Assembly: GCA_001898095.1 (NCBI GenBank)
Contig: MKSH01000146.1
Location: 20,377-26,937, forward strand
Direction of reading: 5' to 3'
Source of the DNA: Solirubrobacterales bacterium 70-9
GTDB taxonomy: Bacteria; Actinomycetota; Thermoleophilia; Solirubrobacterales; 70-9
Length of the DNA stretch: 6,561 nucleotides
Both the position numbers and the translations under genes were made by a program. Under the pieces are notes generated by a model. That model had not been told where the DNA came from. It was given only the letters and a program-made list of their open reading frames with translations, and made no database searches. Below are positions 1 through 5,413 of the stretch, in pieces; within the stretch, counting starts at the first letter, position 1, and every line of letters begins with the position of its first letter.

Positions 1-117
1 GGGACCGACAGCGGCGATCTCCTCGCCCTCGACGAGCACGTCGGCGACGTCGAAGTCACCGACCTCGCGGTCGAGCGTGAGCACGATGCCGCCCTTGATC
101 AGGGTGCGGTCAGCCAC
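1..117 (-). CDS. Amidohydrolase (metal-dependent deaminase/hydrolase type), N-terminal fragment
   Basis: Only the first 39 codons lie in the window; the gene continues beyond position 1. The GTG start (115-117) gives VADRTLIKGG, followed by a hydrophobic strand, a DFDVADVLVEG stretch and the ending EEIAAVGP. This is the typical N-terminal beta-sandwich of the amidohydrolase superfamily, in particular the cytosine/guanine deaminase and TRZ/ATZ chlorohydrolase branch. The metal-binding HxH and the rest of the TIM barrel are outside the window, so the substrate cannot be named. The start is set by an AGGAGG 5 nt upstream (123-128), which shares bases with the stop of the cupin gene. It is the third gene of a tight operon with the SDR and the bicupin. 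Family assignment is fairly safe; the subfamily is inferred. Confidence 0.75.
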   Translation of the reverse strand, partial: MADRTLIKGGIVLTLDREVGDFDVADVLVEGEEIAAVGP

Positions 118-122
118 CTGGT

Positions 123-129
123 CCTCCTA
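123..129 (-). promoter_or_regulatory. Shine-Dalgarno merged with the stop codon of the upstream cupin gene
   Basis: On the minus strand the bases read TAGGAGG. TAG (129-127) ends the cupin gene, and AGGAGG (128-123) sits 5 nt before the GTG of the amidohydrolase gene. Terminating ribosomes therefore stop on the next gene's ribosome binding site, which suggests translational coupling. It also decides the GTG at 117 as the amidohydrolase start. Confidence 0.75.
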
Positions 130-1089
130 GGCCTGGGTCGAGCCTTCGGCGGCGGTGACCCCGTCGCGTTCGGCCAGGTAGTCCCAGTCGCGGTTGAAGC
201 GGTAGCTGTTGCGGGCGGGCGGCTGCGGCGAGGAGGTCTCCAGCCAGGTCACCGTCGTGTCGCTCTCGTTGTAGAAGGCGTGCACGCACCCGGCGCCGCA
301 CCAGAGGAAGTCGCCGACCCCCATGCGGAAGCGGTCCCCGGCGGCTTCGGCGGTCACTTCGCCGTCGATGATCAGGTAGCTCTCCTCCAGCGGGTGGTCG
401 TGCGGGTGGGCGACGCCGCCGGGCTGGTAATGGACCATGAACATCGTGTGCAGGGCGGCGCCGAGGCGCCCGTCGACCAGCATCTTCACCGCGATGCCGC
501 TGTAGGCGAGGAGCGCGGTTGCCATGCTGGCCGACACCTGCGGTTCGCCGACCTGGCTGCCGAGCTTCAGGTTGTCGACCTCCATCTGGCCCATGTCGAG
601 GCGGAAGAAACTCCGGTTCCTAGGGTCGCGGAGGTCGACCGCGGCCAGCTTGGCCCCGCCCGGGTCCTCGGGGACGAAGAAGGTGTCGGGCGGCGCCGGG
701 TCGTCGTCCTCGCGGGCGCGCGGCGCCTGCATCTCGAAGAAGCGGACCGGCTCGCTGCCGGGGTTGCGCCAGGCGTGCGCGGTGCCGACCGGGAGGACGC
801 CGCAGCGGTGCGGGCCGAGCTCGACGCTCTGCCCTTCGACGTCCAGCACCGGGGTGCCGGCGAGGACGTAGAAGCTCTCCTCGTAGGAGTGCACGTGCGG
901 CTCGATCCGGCCGCCGGGCTCGATGTCGCAGAGGCCGGTCGAGGTGTGGATCGCCCCGTGCCGGCCGCCCAGCAGCTGGGTCCGGGCGAAGCCGGTGCTG
1001 TGGGCGGCGAAGGCGGCCGGGGTGGCCGGCGCCGGGGCGTCCTCGACGGTCAGCCGGTGGTAGCCGAGGTGGCGGGTGTCCGTCGGCAT
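127..1089 (-). CDS. Two-domain cupin (bicupin) protein, distantly AllE-like
   Basis: A 320-residue protein starting MPTDTRHLGY. It holds two cupin beta-barrels, each with a full-looking metal site. Domain 1 (about 55-125) has HVHSYEE (H65, H67, E71) and later PVGTAHAWRN (H105). Domain 2 (about 215-285) has HPHDHPLEE (residues 228-236) and GDFLWCGAGCVHAFYN (H270). The domain 2 pattern resembles bicupin ureidoglycine aminohydrolases (AllE/YlbA), but the protein is longer and retains both sites, so the reaction stays open; a ring-cleaving dioxygenase or an isomerase is also possible. The ATG at 1087-1089 overlaps the TGA of the upstream SDR by 1 nt (TGATG), which points to coupled translation. 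The reading frame stays open 145 codons further upstream, but that stretch is arginine-rich and lies inside the SDR gene, so I rejected the longer start. Probably cytoplasmic: no signal peptide. Confidence 0.85.
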   Translation of the reverse strand: MPTDTRHLGYHRLTVEDAPAPATPAAFAAHSTGFARTQLLGGRHGAIHTSTGLCDIEPGGRIEPHVHSYEESFYVLAGTPVLDVEGQSVELGPHRCGVLPVGTAHAWRNPGSEPVRFFEMQAPRAREDDDPAPPDTFFVPEDPGGAKLAAVDLRDPRNRSFFRLDMGQMEVDNLKLGSQVGEPQVSASMATALLAYSGIAVKMLVDGRLGAALHTMFMVHYQPGGVAHPHDHPLEESYLIIDGEVTAEAAGDRFRMGVGDFLWCGAGCVHAFYNESDTTVTWLETSSPQPPARNSYRFNRDWDYLAERDGVTAAEGSTQA

Positions 1090-1871
1090 CAGTTGAAGTG
1101 CCAACCGCCGTCGACGACCACGGTCTGTCCGGTGACGAAGGAGGCGTCTTCGGAGGCGAGCCAGGAGACGGCGCCGGCGAGGTCCGCCGGGGTCTCGGTG
1201 CGCTTCAGCGCCTGTTCGGCGAGGAAGCCCTCGAACATGCCGTCGGCCTGCGGTCCGGAGTCGGTGGTCGGGGTGCGGACGAGGCCCGGCGCGAGCACGT
1301 TGGCGGTCACCTCGGCGGGGCCGACCTCGATCGCCAGCGAGCGGGTGAAGCCGACCACGGCCGCCTTCGCCGCGTTGTAGTGGGTGTAGTTCTCCATCCC
1401 CTCCATGTAGGAGGTCGAGGAGACGTTGATCACGCGGCCGAAGCGGCGCTCGACCATGCCCGGGACGAAGGCGCGGCACATGTGGAAGACCGAGTCGATG
1501 TTGATGGCGAAGGTCTCGCGCCACTGCTCGTAGGTCATCTCGAGGAAGCCCTGCATCGGGTAGGCGCCGGCGTTGTTGACGAGGATGTCGACGCGGCCGA
1601 ATCTGTCGGTCACCGCGGCGGCGAGGTCGGCGACGTCCTGTTCCAGCGAGACGTCGACGTGGTGGACGAGCGACTCGACCCCGGCGGCCTTGACCGCGGC
1701 CTCGGTGGCATCCGGCGGCTGTTTGTGGGCGGCGATGACGACGTCGGCGCCGTCCTGGGCGAGGCGGATCGCGAGCGCCTGGCCGATGCCCTGGGCGGCA
1801 CCGCTGACCAGCGCGACCCTCCCCTTCAAGCGGCCCGGCGTGGGCCCTCCCGTGTTCTCGACTGCGCTCAC
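1089..1871 (-). CDS. Classical short-chain dehydrogenase/reductase (SDR)
   Basis: A 260-residue NAD(P)-dependent oxidoreductase of usual classical-SDR length. The cofactor loop SGAAQGIG is at 23-30, NNAG at 99-102, the helix-4 Asn at N124, and the active site is S152 with Y165-x-x-x-K169 (YNAAK). The C-terminus VTGQTVVVDGGWHFN is typical of FabG-like SDRs. It should reduce a ketone or oxidise an alcohol in the cytoplasm; the substrate is not readable. The GTG start at 1869-1871 has AAGGAGG (1881-1887) 9 nt upstream. It is first in the operon SDR, bicupin, amidohydrolase, so it probably serves the same pathway. It diverges from a second SDR-fold gene that lacks these catalytic residues. Confidence 0.93.
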   Translation of the reverse strand: MSAVENTGGPTPGRLKGRVALVSGAAQGIGQALAIRLAQDGADVVIAAHKQPPDATEAAVKAAGVESLVHHVDVSLEQDVADLAAAVTDRFGRVDILVNNAGAYPMQGFLEMTYEQWRETFAINIDSVFHMCRAFVPGMVERRFGRVINVSSTSYMEGMENYTHYNAAKAAVVGFTRSLAIEVGPAEVTANVLAPGLVRTPTTDSGPQADGMFEGFLAEQALKRTETPADLAGAVSWLASEDASFVTGQTVVVDGGWHFN

Positions 1872-1943
1872 GTCACTCTCCCTCCTTCGCTTGACCCTGT
1901 GTGCCGATATTAAACGTGCTTGTCAACCTGTACTGTACGGCCG
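1872..1943. promoter_or_regulatory. Divergent control region between two SDR genes, with a GTACTGTAC palindrome
   Basis: A 72-bp gap separates the divergent starts at 1871 (minus) and 1944 (plus), and it must hold both promoters. It is clearly more AT-rich than its surroundings. On the minus strand TAATAT (1908-1913) could be a -10 box. A perfect TTGACA (1920-1925) lies only about 6 bp from it, too close for a standard pair. The palindrome GTACTGTAC (1930-1938) ends 5 nt before the ATG of the plus gene and could be a repressor operator, for example for a TetR-type protein. No regulator gene is in the window. Promoter positions are tentative. Confidence 0.4.
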
Positions 1944-2645
1944 ATGGAGAGAGCCGCGACGGTGATCATCGGGGGCACGGCGGGCCTGGGACGCGATCTG
2001 GCCGAGCTCTGCCTGGAGCGCGGGCACCGGGTGGTGATCGCCGGTCGCGACGAGGAGCGCTGCGCCGGCGTCGCCGCCGAGCTGCACCCCGAGTGCGAGA
2101 GCTTCGCCCTCGACCTCTCCCGGCCGGCGGAGATCGGCGCCGCGCTGGCGGGCATCGACTCGGTGCGCCATATCGCCCTGGTCGCGATCGAGCGCGACGA
2201 GAACACGGTCGCCGACTACTCGATCGAGGACGCGATCCGCCTCACCACCTTGAAGCTGGTCGGCTACACCGAGGTCGTCCACCAACTGGCGCCGCGGATG
2301 AGCGGCGAGGGCTCGGTGGTCCTCTACGGCGGCCAGGCCCAGGCCCGCCCCTATCCCGGCTCGACCACGGTGTCGACGGTGAACGGCGGCGTGATCGGGA
2401 TGGTCCGCACGATGGCGGTCGAGCTCGCCCCGATCCGGGTCAACGCGATCCACCCCGGCGTGATCGGCGACAGCCCCTACTGGGCCGACAAACCCGAGGG
2501 CGTCCTCGACCCGATCGCCGACCGCACCCCGATCGGCCGCCTGGTCACCATGCGCGAGCTCTCCGAGGCCGCCCTCTTCCTGCTCGAGAACGGTGCCGTG
2601 AACGGCATCAACCTCGCCGCCGACGGCGGCTGGACCCTGAAATAG
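1944..2645 (+). CDS. SDR-fold protein lacking the catalytic residues (divergent SDR)
   Basis: A 233-residue protein, MERAATVIIG onward. The Rossmann glycine motif GGTAGLG (10-16) and the C-terminal NGINLAADGGW (220-230) identify the SDR superfamily. The catalytic positions do not fit: where Ser is expected the sequence reads VVLYGGQ (G130), the Tyr and Lys positions fall in TTVSTVNGG (V143 and N147), NNAG is replaced by RHIALVA, and the helix-4 Asn by K104. Nucleotide binding is thus likely, but standard SDR chemistry is not. I chose ATG 1944; TTG 1920 would add eight residues but overlaps the presumed operator region. No Shine-Dalgarno precedes the ATG, so a leaderless transcript is possible. 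It may bind cofactor as a sensor, a partner subunit or a structural protein, or use different residues. Confidence 0.88.
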   Translation: MERAATVIIGGTAGLGRDLAELCLERGHRVVIAGRDEERCAGVAAELHPECESFALDLSRPAEIGAALAGIDSVRHIALVAIERDENTVADYSIEDAIRLTTLKLVGYTEVVHQLAPRMSGEGSVVLYGGQAQARPYPGSTTVSTVNGGVIGMVRTMAVELAPIRVNAIHPGVIGDSPYWADKPEGVLDPIADRTPIGRLVTMRELSEAALFLLENGAVNGINLAADGGWTLK

Positions 2646-2647
2646 AG

Positions 2648-2696
2648 GTTGATGGGCCGAAAAGCGCTGATATAGAGCGCTTTCCGGCCCATCAAC
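2648..2696. terminator. Long hairpin, probable bidirectional terminator between convergent genes
   Basis: Arms 2648-2668 and 2676-2696 pair over 21 positions with a single mismatch (A2660 opposite C2684), enclosing a 7-nt loop (GATATAG). The hairpin starts 3 nt after the stop of the plus-strand SDR-fold gene. On the minus strand it covers the last codon and stop of the DUF4126-like gene, so it can serve both directions. There is no T-tract on either side, as is common for high-GC actinobacterial terminators. An mRNA-stabilising structure or a mobile palindromic repeat is an alternative. Confidence 0.7.
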
Positions 2697-3014
2697 ACGG
2701 GGGGAGGACCTGGGAGGGGTAGGTAGCGGGGAGGGCGAACGTGGCGCCGACGCGGGCGCCACGGGCGGCGCCGAGCACCCGTCCCGACACGGCGCCGGAG
2801 ACGAGGCGGCCGACCAGGCCCGCCCCGCGACCCGCGGCGGGGCCATCGGCAGCTTGTCGCCGACGATCTCATGGGCGGCGAATACCGGCGCGGTGTACTT
2901 CGCCACCTTGCCGAGCCGTCCCCGCAGGGACAGGGCCGCGGAGGCGATGAAGGTCCTCGCGCCGGTGGTGACGCCGAGCACCGCGGCGCGGCGGACCCCG
3001 GCGCCGTCGCTCAC
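2692..3014 (-). pseudogene. DUF4126-like small membrane protein, frameshifted
   Basis: From GTG 3014 the frame gives MSDGAGVRRA, a hydrophobic stretch, and then AAHEIVGDKLPMAPPRVAG, with E49, D53, K54 and P56 typical of the DUF4126 membrane family. At about 2820-2826 (a GGGG run on the coding strand) the frame breaks. The natural continuation AGLVGRLVSGAVSG, then RVLGAARGARVGA, lies in the -1 frame and runs to TGA 2694-2692. Adding one base in the GGGGC region would give one uninterrupted protein of about 107 residues. The GTG overlaps the TGA of the thiamine-binding gene by 4 nt (GTGA), which supports it being a real gene. The break may be a sequencing error, a true mutation or -1 slippage on the G run. 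The tail after RVGATF is short and unlike the family. Function unknown. Confidence 0.6.
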
Positions 3015-3346
3015 TCCCCCGCCCCGCCCTCCGAGGCGCCTTCGGCGAGGTGGCGCTCGACCGAGGCGACCTTGTCGTCGAGCGTCTGCTCGGGACGGTC
3101 GCGCCGCTCGTCCAGCTTCAGCACGGTGTAGACGCGCGGCAGCCCCTCCGCGAAAGGGACCGCGTGGAGCTCGCCGACGAGGGCGAGGATGTCGGCGGTC
3201 GAGCCTTCCAGCGAGGTGCCCATCGCGTGCATCCGGTAGCCGACCTTGTCCTGCTCGGCCAGCCTCCGCTGGATCGCGGCGATGTAGGCGCCGGCGCTCG
3301 GGTCGGGGCGCCCGAGCCCGATCACGGTGAGGTCGGCGGTGGCCAT
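3011..3346 (-). CDS. MTH1187-type thiamine-binding protein (DUF77)
   Basis: A 111-residue protein, the usual size for the MTH1187/Thiamine_BP family, a small ferredoxin-like fold that binds thiamine or a related pyrimidine. Family marks are MATADLTVIGLG at the start, the MGTSLEG turn (42-48), the block LDERRDRPEQT (78-88) and DKVASVERHL (91-100). The acidic, glycine-rich tail (EGASEGGAGE) is not conserved in the family. It is probably cytoplasmic; the exact role is not settled for this family, with thiamine salvage or sensing proposed. ATG 3346 matches the family N-terminus, although no strong Shine-Dalgarno precedes it. The stop overlaps the start of the DUF4126-like membrane gene, suggesting co-translation. 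It diverges from the MFS gene across 69 bp. Confidence 0.88.
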   Translation of the reverse strand: MATADLTVIGLGRPDPSAGAYIAAIQRRLAEQDKVGYRMHAMGTSLEGSTADILALVGELHAVPFAEGLPRVYTVLKLDERRDRPEQTLDDKVASVERHLAEGASEGGAGE

Positions 3347-3415
3347 GCTGGGAGCCTAGTGGGGTCGGCGTCCGCCCCTCGGACCGGGCGATCGAGCTTG
3401 AAAGACTCCGCTGCG
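3347..3415. other. Short divergent gap between thiamine-binding and MFS genes
   Basis: This 69-bp gap should hold promoters for both directions. It is GC-rich, and I see no convincing -10/-35 pair and no strong Shine-Dalgarno on either side. A GAAAGA (3400-3405) about 10 nt before the MFS ATG is the best candidate ribosome site. A 5-bp inverted repeat GTCCG/CGGAC (3370-3374 and 3380-3384) is present but may be chance. Confidence 0.3.
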
Positions 3416-4873
3416 ATGTCGACCAACGGACACGTGCGGCGCGAGCTGGTGCTGGCGATCTGCTGCATGAGCATCCTGATCGTCGGGCTCGACGTGACGA
3501 TCCTGAACGTCGCGCTGCCGTCGATCCAGAGGGACTTCGGCGCCTCGATCTCCGGCGCCCAGTGGACGATCGACGCCTACACGCTGGTGATCGCCTGCCT
3601 GCTGATGCTGGCCGGGTCGACCGGTGACCGGCTCGGCCGGCGGCGCACCTTCCAGGTCGGCCTGGCCACCTTCACGATCGGCTCGGCGCTCTGCTCGGTC
3701 GCCCCCAGCCTCGGCTGGCTGATCGGCTTCCGCGCGATCCAGGCGGTCGGCGGCGCGATGCTGAACCCGGTCGCGATGTCGATCGTCACCAACGTCTTCA
3801 CCGAGCCGCGCGAGCGCGCCCGGGCGATCGGCTGGTGGGGCGGCGTCGCCGGGATCAGCATCGCCGGCGGCCCGCTGGTCGGCGGGCTCCTCGTGCAGCT
3901 GATCGACTGGCGCTCGGTCTTCTGGGTGAACATCCCCGTCGGGATCGCGGCGATCTTCCTCACCCACAAATTCGTCCCCGAATCGAAGGCACCCCACCCG
4001 CGCAAGTTCGACCCTCTCGGTCAGGTGCTGATGATCCTCACGCTGGGCCTGCTCGTCTTCGGGATCATCGAGGCGCCGAACCACGGCTGGGGCTCGGACC
4101 TGATCCTCGCCTGCTTCGCCGGCGCGCTCGCCGGCGGCGTCGCCCTCGTCTACTGGGAGATGCGCCACCCCGAGCCGCTGATCGACCTGCGCTTCTTCCG
4201 CTCGCCGCCGTTCAGCGGCGCCGCGGTGATCTCCGTCTGCTGCTTCCTGTCGCTCGGCGGCTTCCTCTTCCTCAACACCATCTACCTACAGGAGGTCCGC
4301 GGCTACTCGCCCCTCCATGCGGGCATCGCGCTGCTGCCGATGGCGGGGCTGATGATGGTCTCCGCGCCGCTCTCGGGACGGGTGATCGGCCACCGCGGCC
4401 CGCGGCCGGCACTGGTCGTCGGCTCCATCTGCGTGCTTGCCGCCGGCTTGATCTCGGCGCTGCCGATCGGCGAACCGGGCACGCTGCGCCTCGTCGTCGG
4501 CTTCGCCCTGATCGGCATCGGGATGGGTTGCGTGAATCCGGCGATCACCAACACCGCGGTCTCCGGGATGCCGCGTCAGCAGGCCGGCGTCGCCGGCGGG
4601 GTCGCCTCGACGACCCGCCAGCTCGGCTCGGCACTTGGTGTGGCGATCATCGGTTCGGTGATCGCCGACCACGTCACTCACATCGTCGCCGGCCCCGCGT
4701 TCACTTCGGCGTCGAGGATGAGCTGGGCGATCATCGCCCTCTGTGGCTTCACCATGCTCGGCGTCGGCTTATTCACCACCGGCGCCTGGGGGCGGCGTAA
4801 GGCAAAAGCCAACGCCGCACAGATGAAGGCGAGCTCCCGACTCGAAGAGGACCGCGCCCCCGCGCTCAGCTGA
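3416..4873 (+). CDS. DHA2-family MFS drug/proton antiporter (EmrB/QacA type), 14 TM
   Basis: A 485-residue inner-membrane exporter, typical of 14-TM DHA2 proteins that expel drugs or other amphiphiles in exchange for protons. Fourteen hydrophobic segments can be counted. Family motifs: LDVTILNVALP (25-35) with D26 in TM1; motif A GSTGDRLGRRR (67-77) in the TM2-3 loop; motif C GISIAGGPLVGG (146-157) in TM5; and WRSVFWVNIPVG (165-176) before TM6. The C-terminal tail is charged and lysine/arginine-rich. ATG 3416 places the first TM at the usual distance. The frame stays open for 122 codons upstream, but that part lies antisense to the thiamine-binding gene and is not transporter-like. The substrate cannot be told, and no adjacent regulator or periplasmic adaptor (EmrA) gene is present. 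Confidence 0.95.
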   Translation: MSTNGHVRRELVLAICCMSILIVGLDVTILNVALPSIQRDFGASISGAQWTIDAYTLVIACLLMLAGSTGDRLGRRRTFQVGLATFTIGSALCSVAPSLGWLIGFRAIQAVGGAMLNPVAMSIVTNVFTEPRERARAIGWWGGVAGISIAGGPLVGGLLVQLIDWRSVFWVNIPVGIAAIFLTHKFVPESKAPHPRKFDPLGQVLMILTLGLLVFGIIEAPNHGWGSDLILACFAGALAGGVALVYWEMRHPEPLIDLRFFRSPPFSGAAVISVCCFLSLGGFLFLNTIYLQEVRGYSPLHAGIALLPMAGLMMVSAPLSGRVIGHRGPRPALVVGSICVLAAGLISALPIGEPGTLRLVVGFALIGIGMGCVNPAITNTAVSGMPRQQAGVAGGVASTTRQLGSALGVAIIGSVIADHVTHIVAGPAFTSASRMSWAIIALCGFTMLGVGLFTTGAWGRRKAKANAAQMKASSRLEEDRAPALS

Positions 4874-4888
4874 CGCGGCGCGGGGGCG
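4855..4888 (+). terminator. GC-rich hairpin around the MFS stop codon
   Basis: Arms CGCCCCCGCGC (4855-4865) and GCGCGGGGGCG (4878-4888) pair perfectly over 11 bp, with a 12-nt loop that contains the TGA stop of the MFS gene. No T-tract follows directly. It could terminate, pause or protect the transcript, possibly together with the second hairpin at 4926-4955. Confidence 0.4.
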
Positions 4889-4925
4889 GGATCATCCTGC
4901 CTGGAGCGAGAGCGCCTCCCTCGCT

Positions 4926-4955
4926 AGGAGCGCCCTATTTTTTGGCGCTTTTTTT
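4926..4955 (+). terminator. Intrinsic-type terminator of the MFS gene, overlapping the H1-like gene end
   Basis: AGCGCC (4929-4934) pairs with GGCGCT (4944-4949) around a 9-nt loop and is followed by a T run (4950-4955). It is extended by A-U and G-U pairs from 4926. This is a classical terminator shape on the plus strand, about 55 nt after the MFS stop. The T run and right arm are also the last codons (Ser-Ala-Lys-Lys region) of the convergent H1-like gene, whose TAG lies in the loop. The similarity to a terminator may partly follow from the AAA codons. Confidence 0.5.
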
Positions 4956-5303
4956 CGCTGCTTTTTTTGCCGGTTTTTTGGCGGCTTTTTTCGCAGCGGG
5001 TTTTTTCGCCGGTTTAGCTTTCGGTTTAGCTTTGGCTTTCGGTTTAGAAGCGACTTTCGCTTTAGCCGAGGCTTTGCCAGCTTTGGCGGTTTTTTTCACC
5101 GCTTTTTTCGTGGCTTTGCCGGTTTTTTTGGCGGCTTTCGCCGTCGATTTGGCCGCTTTTTTCACGGCTTTAGTCGCTTTTTTCGCGCTCGCTTTAGCCG
5201 TTTTTTTGGCTTTTTTCGCGCTCGCTTTTGCGTCTTTTTTCGCTCGGGTCGCCGCTGCTTTTTTCGCTGCGGGTTTCCGGGTCGCTTTGGTCTGTTTTGG
5301 CAT
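4935..5303 (-). CDS. Lysine/alanine-rich histone H1-like DNA-binding protein
   Basis: A 122-residue protein with 49 lysines (40%), otherwise mostly Ala with some Pro, Thr and Ser, only two Arg (9 and 20), and no aromatic residues. Repeats of the AAKK, PAKK and SAKK type fill it, with a PKAKAKPKAKP block near 90-104 and a final AAKKSAKK. This matches the disordered tails of histone H1-like and actinobacterial HU-type nucleoid proteins; here no HU fold is attached. It should bind and compact DNA without sequence specificity. ATG 5303 is fixed by AAGGAG (5310-5315) 6 nt upstream; a start 30 codons earlier is open but has no such site. All 49 Lys codons are AAA, none AAG, and GC is about 49% (182 of 369, hand count), whereas neighbours mix both codons. 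Hydrophobic-looking frames on the opposite strand are only the antisense of AAA and GCN codons. Confidence 0.88.
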   Translation of the reverse strand: MPKQTKATRKPAAKKAAATRAKKDAKASAKKAKKTAKASAKKATKAVKKAAKSTAKAAKKTGKATKKAVKKTAKAGKASAKAKVASKPKAKAKPKAKPAKKPAAKKAAKKPAKKAAKKSAKK

Positions 5304-5413
5304 ACCTCGCTCCTTGGAGTCTCCGGGGGCGTGCGCACCGTACCCTCTCGACCGGCGGTATGCCGCTCCCCGAGCCGATTTGGAGGGATCCACCCGTTTA
5401 AGATCGCGCGCCG
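5304..5413. promoter_or_regulatory. Divergent control region between the H1-like and hotdog-like genes
   Basis: A 110-bp gap. On the minus strand AAGGAG (5310-5315) is a clear ribosome site for the H1-like gene. On the plus strand TAAGAT (5399-5404) resembles a -10 box and ends 9 nt before ATG 5414, while the only GGAGG (5382-5386) is too far from that ATG. A leaderless or nearly leaderless plus transcript is therefore possible. An imperfect palindrome centred on GGATCC (5382-5395) may be chance. No firm -35 box is visible. Confidence 0.35.

Noticed and set aside
1090..1524. N-terminal extension of 145 residues on the bicupin frame
   Set aside because: It is arginine/proline-rich, lies inside the clearly coding SDR gene in another frame, and the ATG at 1089 overlaps the SDR stop as expected for a coupled start.
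280..1913. Long plus-strand open frames of 366 and 271 codons
   Set aside because: Both are antisense to the bicupin and SDR genes, of low complexity (Ala, Gly, Val, Asp, Arg), and without any family motif; typical high-GC shadows.
3370..3384. GTCCG/CGGAC inverted repeat before the MFS gene as an operator
   Set aside because: Five base pairs in very GC-rich DNA is expected by chance; not reported as a regulatory site.
3050..3415. 122-residue extension before the MFS start
   Set aside because: It is antisense to the thiamine-binding protein gene and not membrane-like; the transporter begins normally at 3416.
3356..4168. Minus-strand frame of 270 codons under the MFS gene
   Set aside because: Extremely charged (Asp, Arg, Glu) because it mirrors hydrophobic codons of the transporter; no motif.
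4935..5303. A low-complexity tandem repeat or non-coding array instead of a gene
   Set aside because: There is one uninterrupted frame with a good ribosome site and stop, non-identical repeats and varied Ala codons, so it is a coding gene of the Lys/Ala-rich type.
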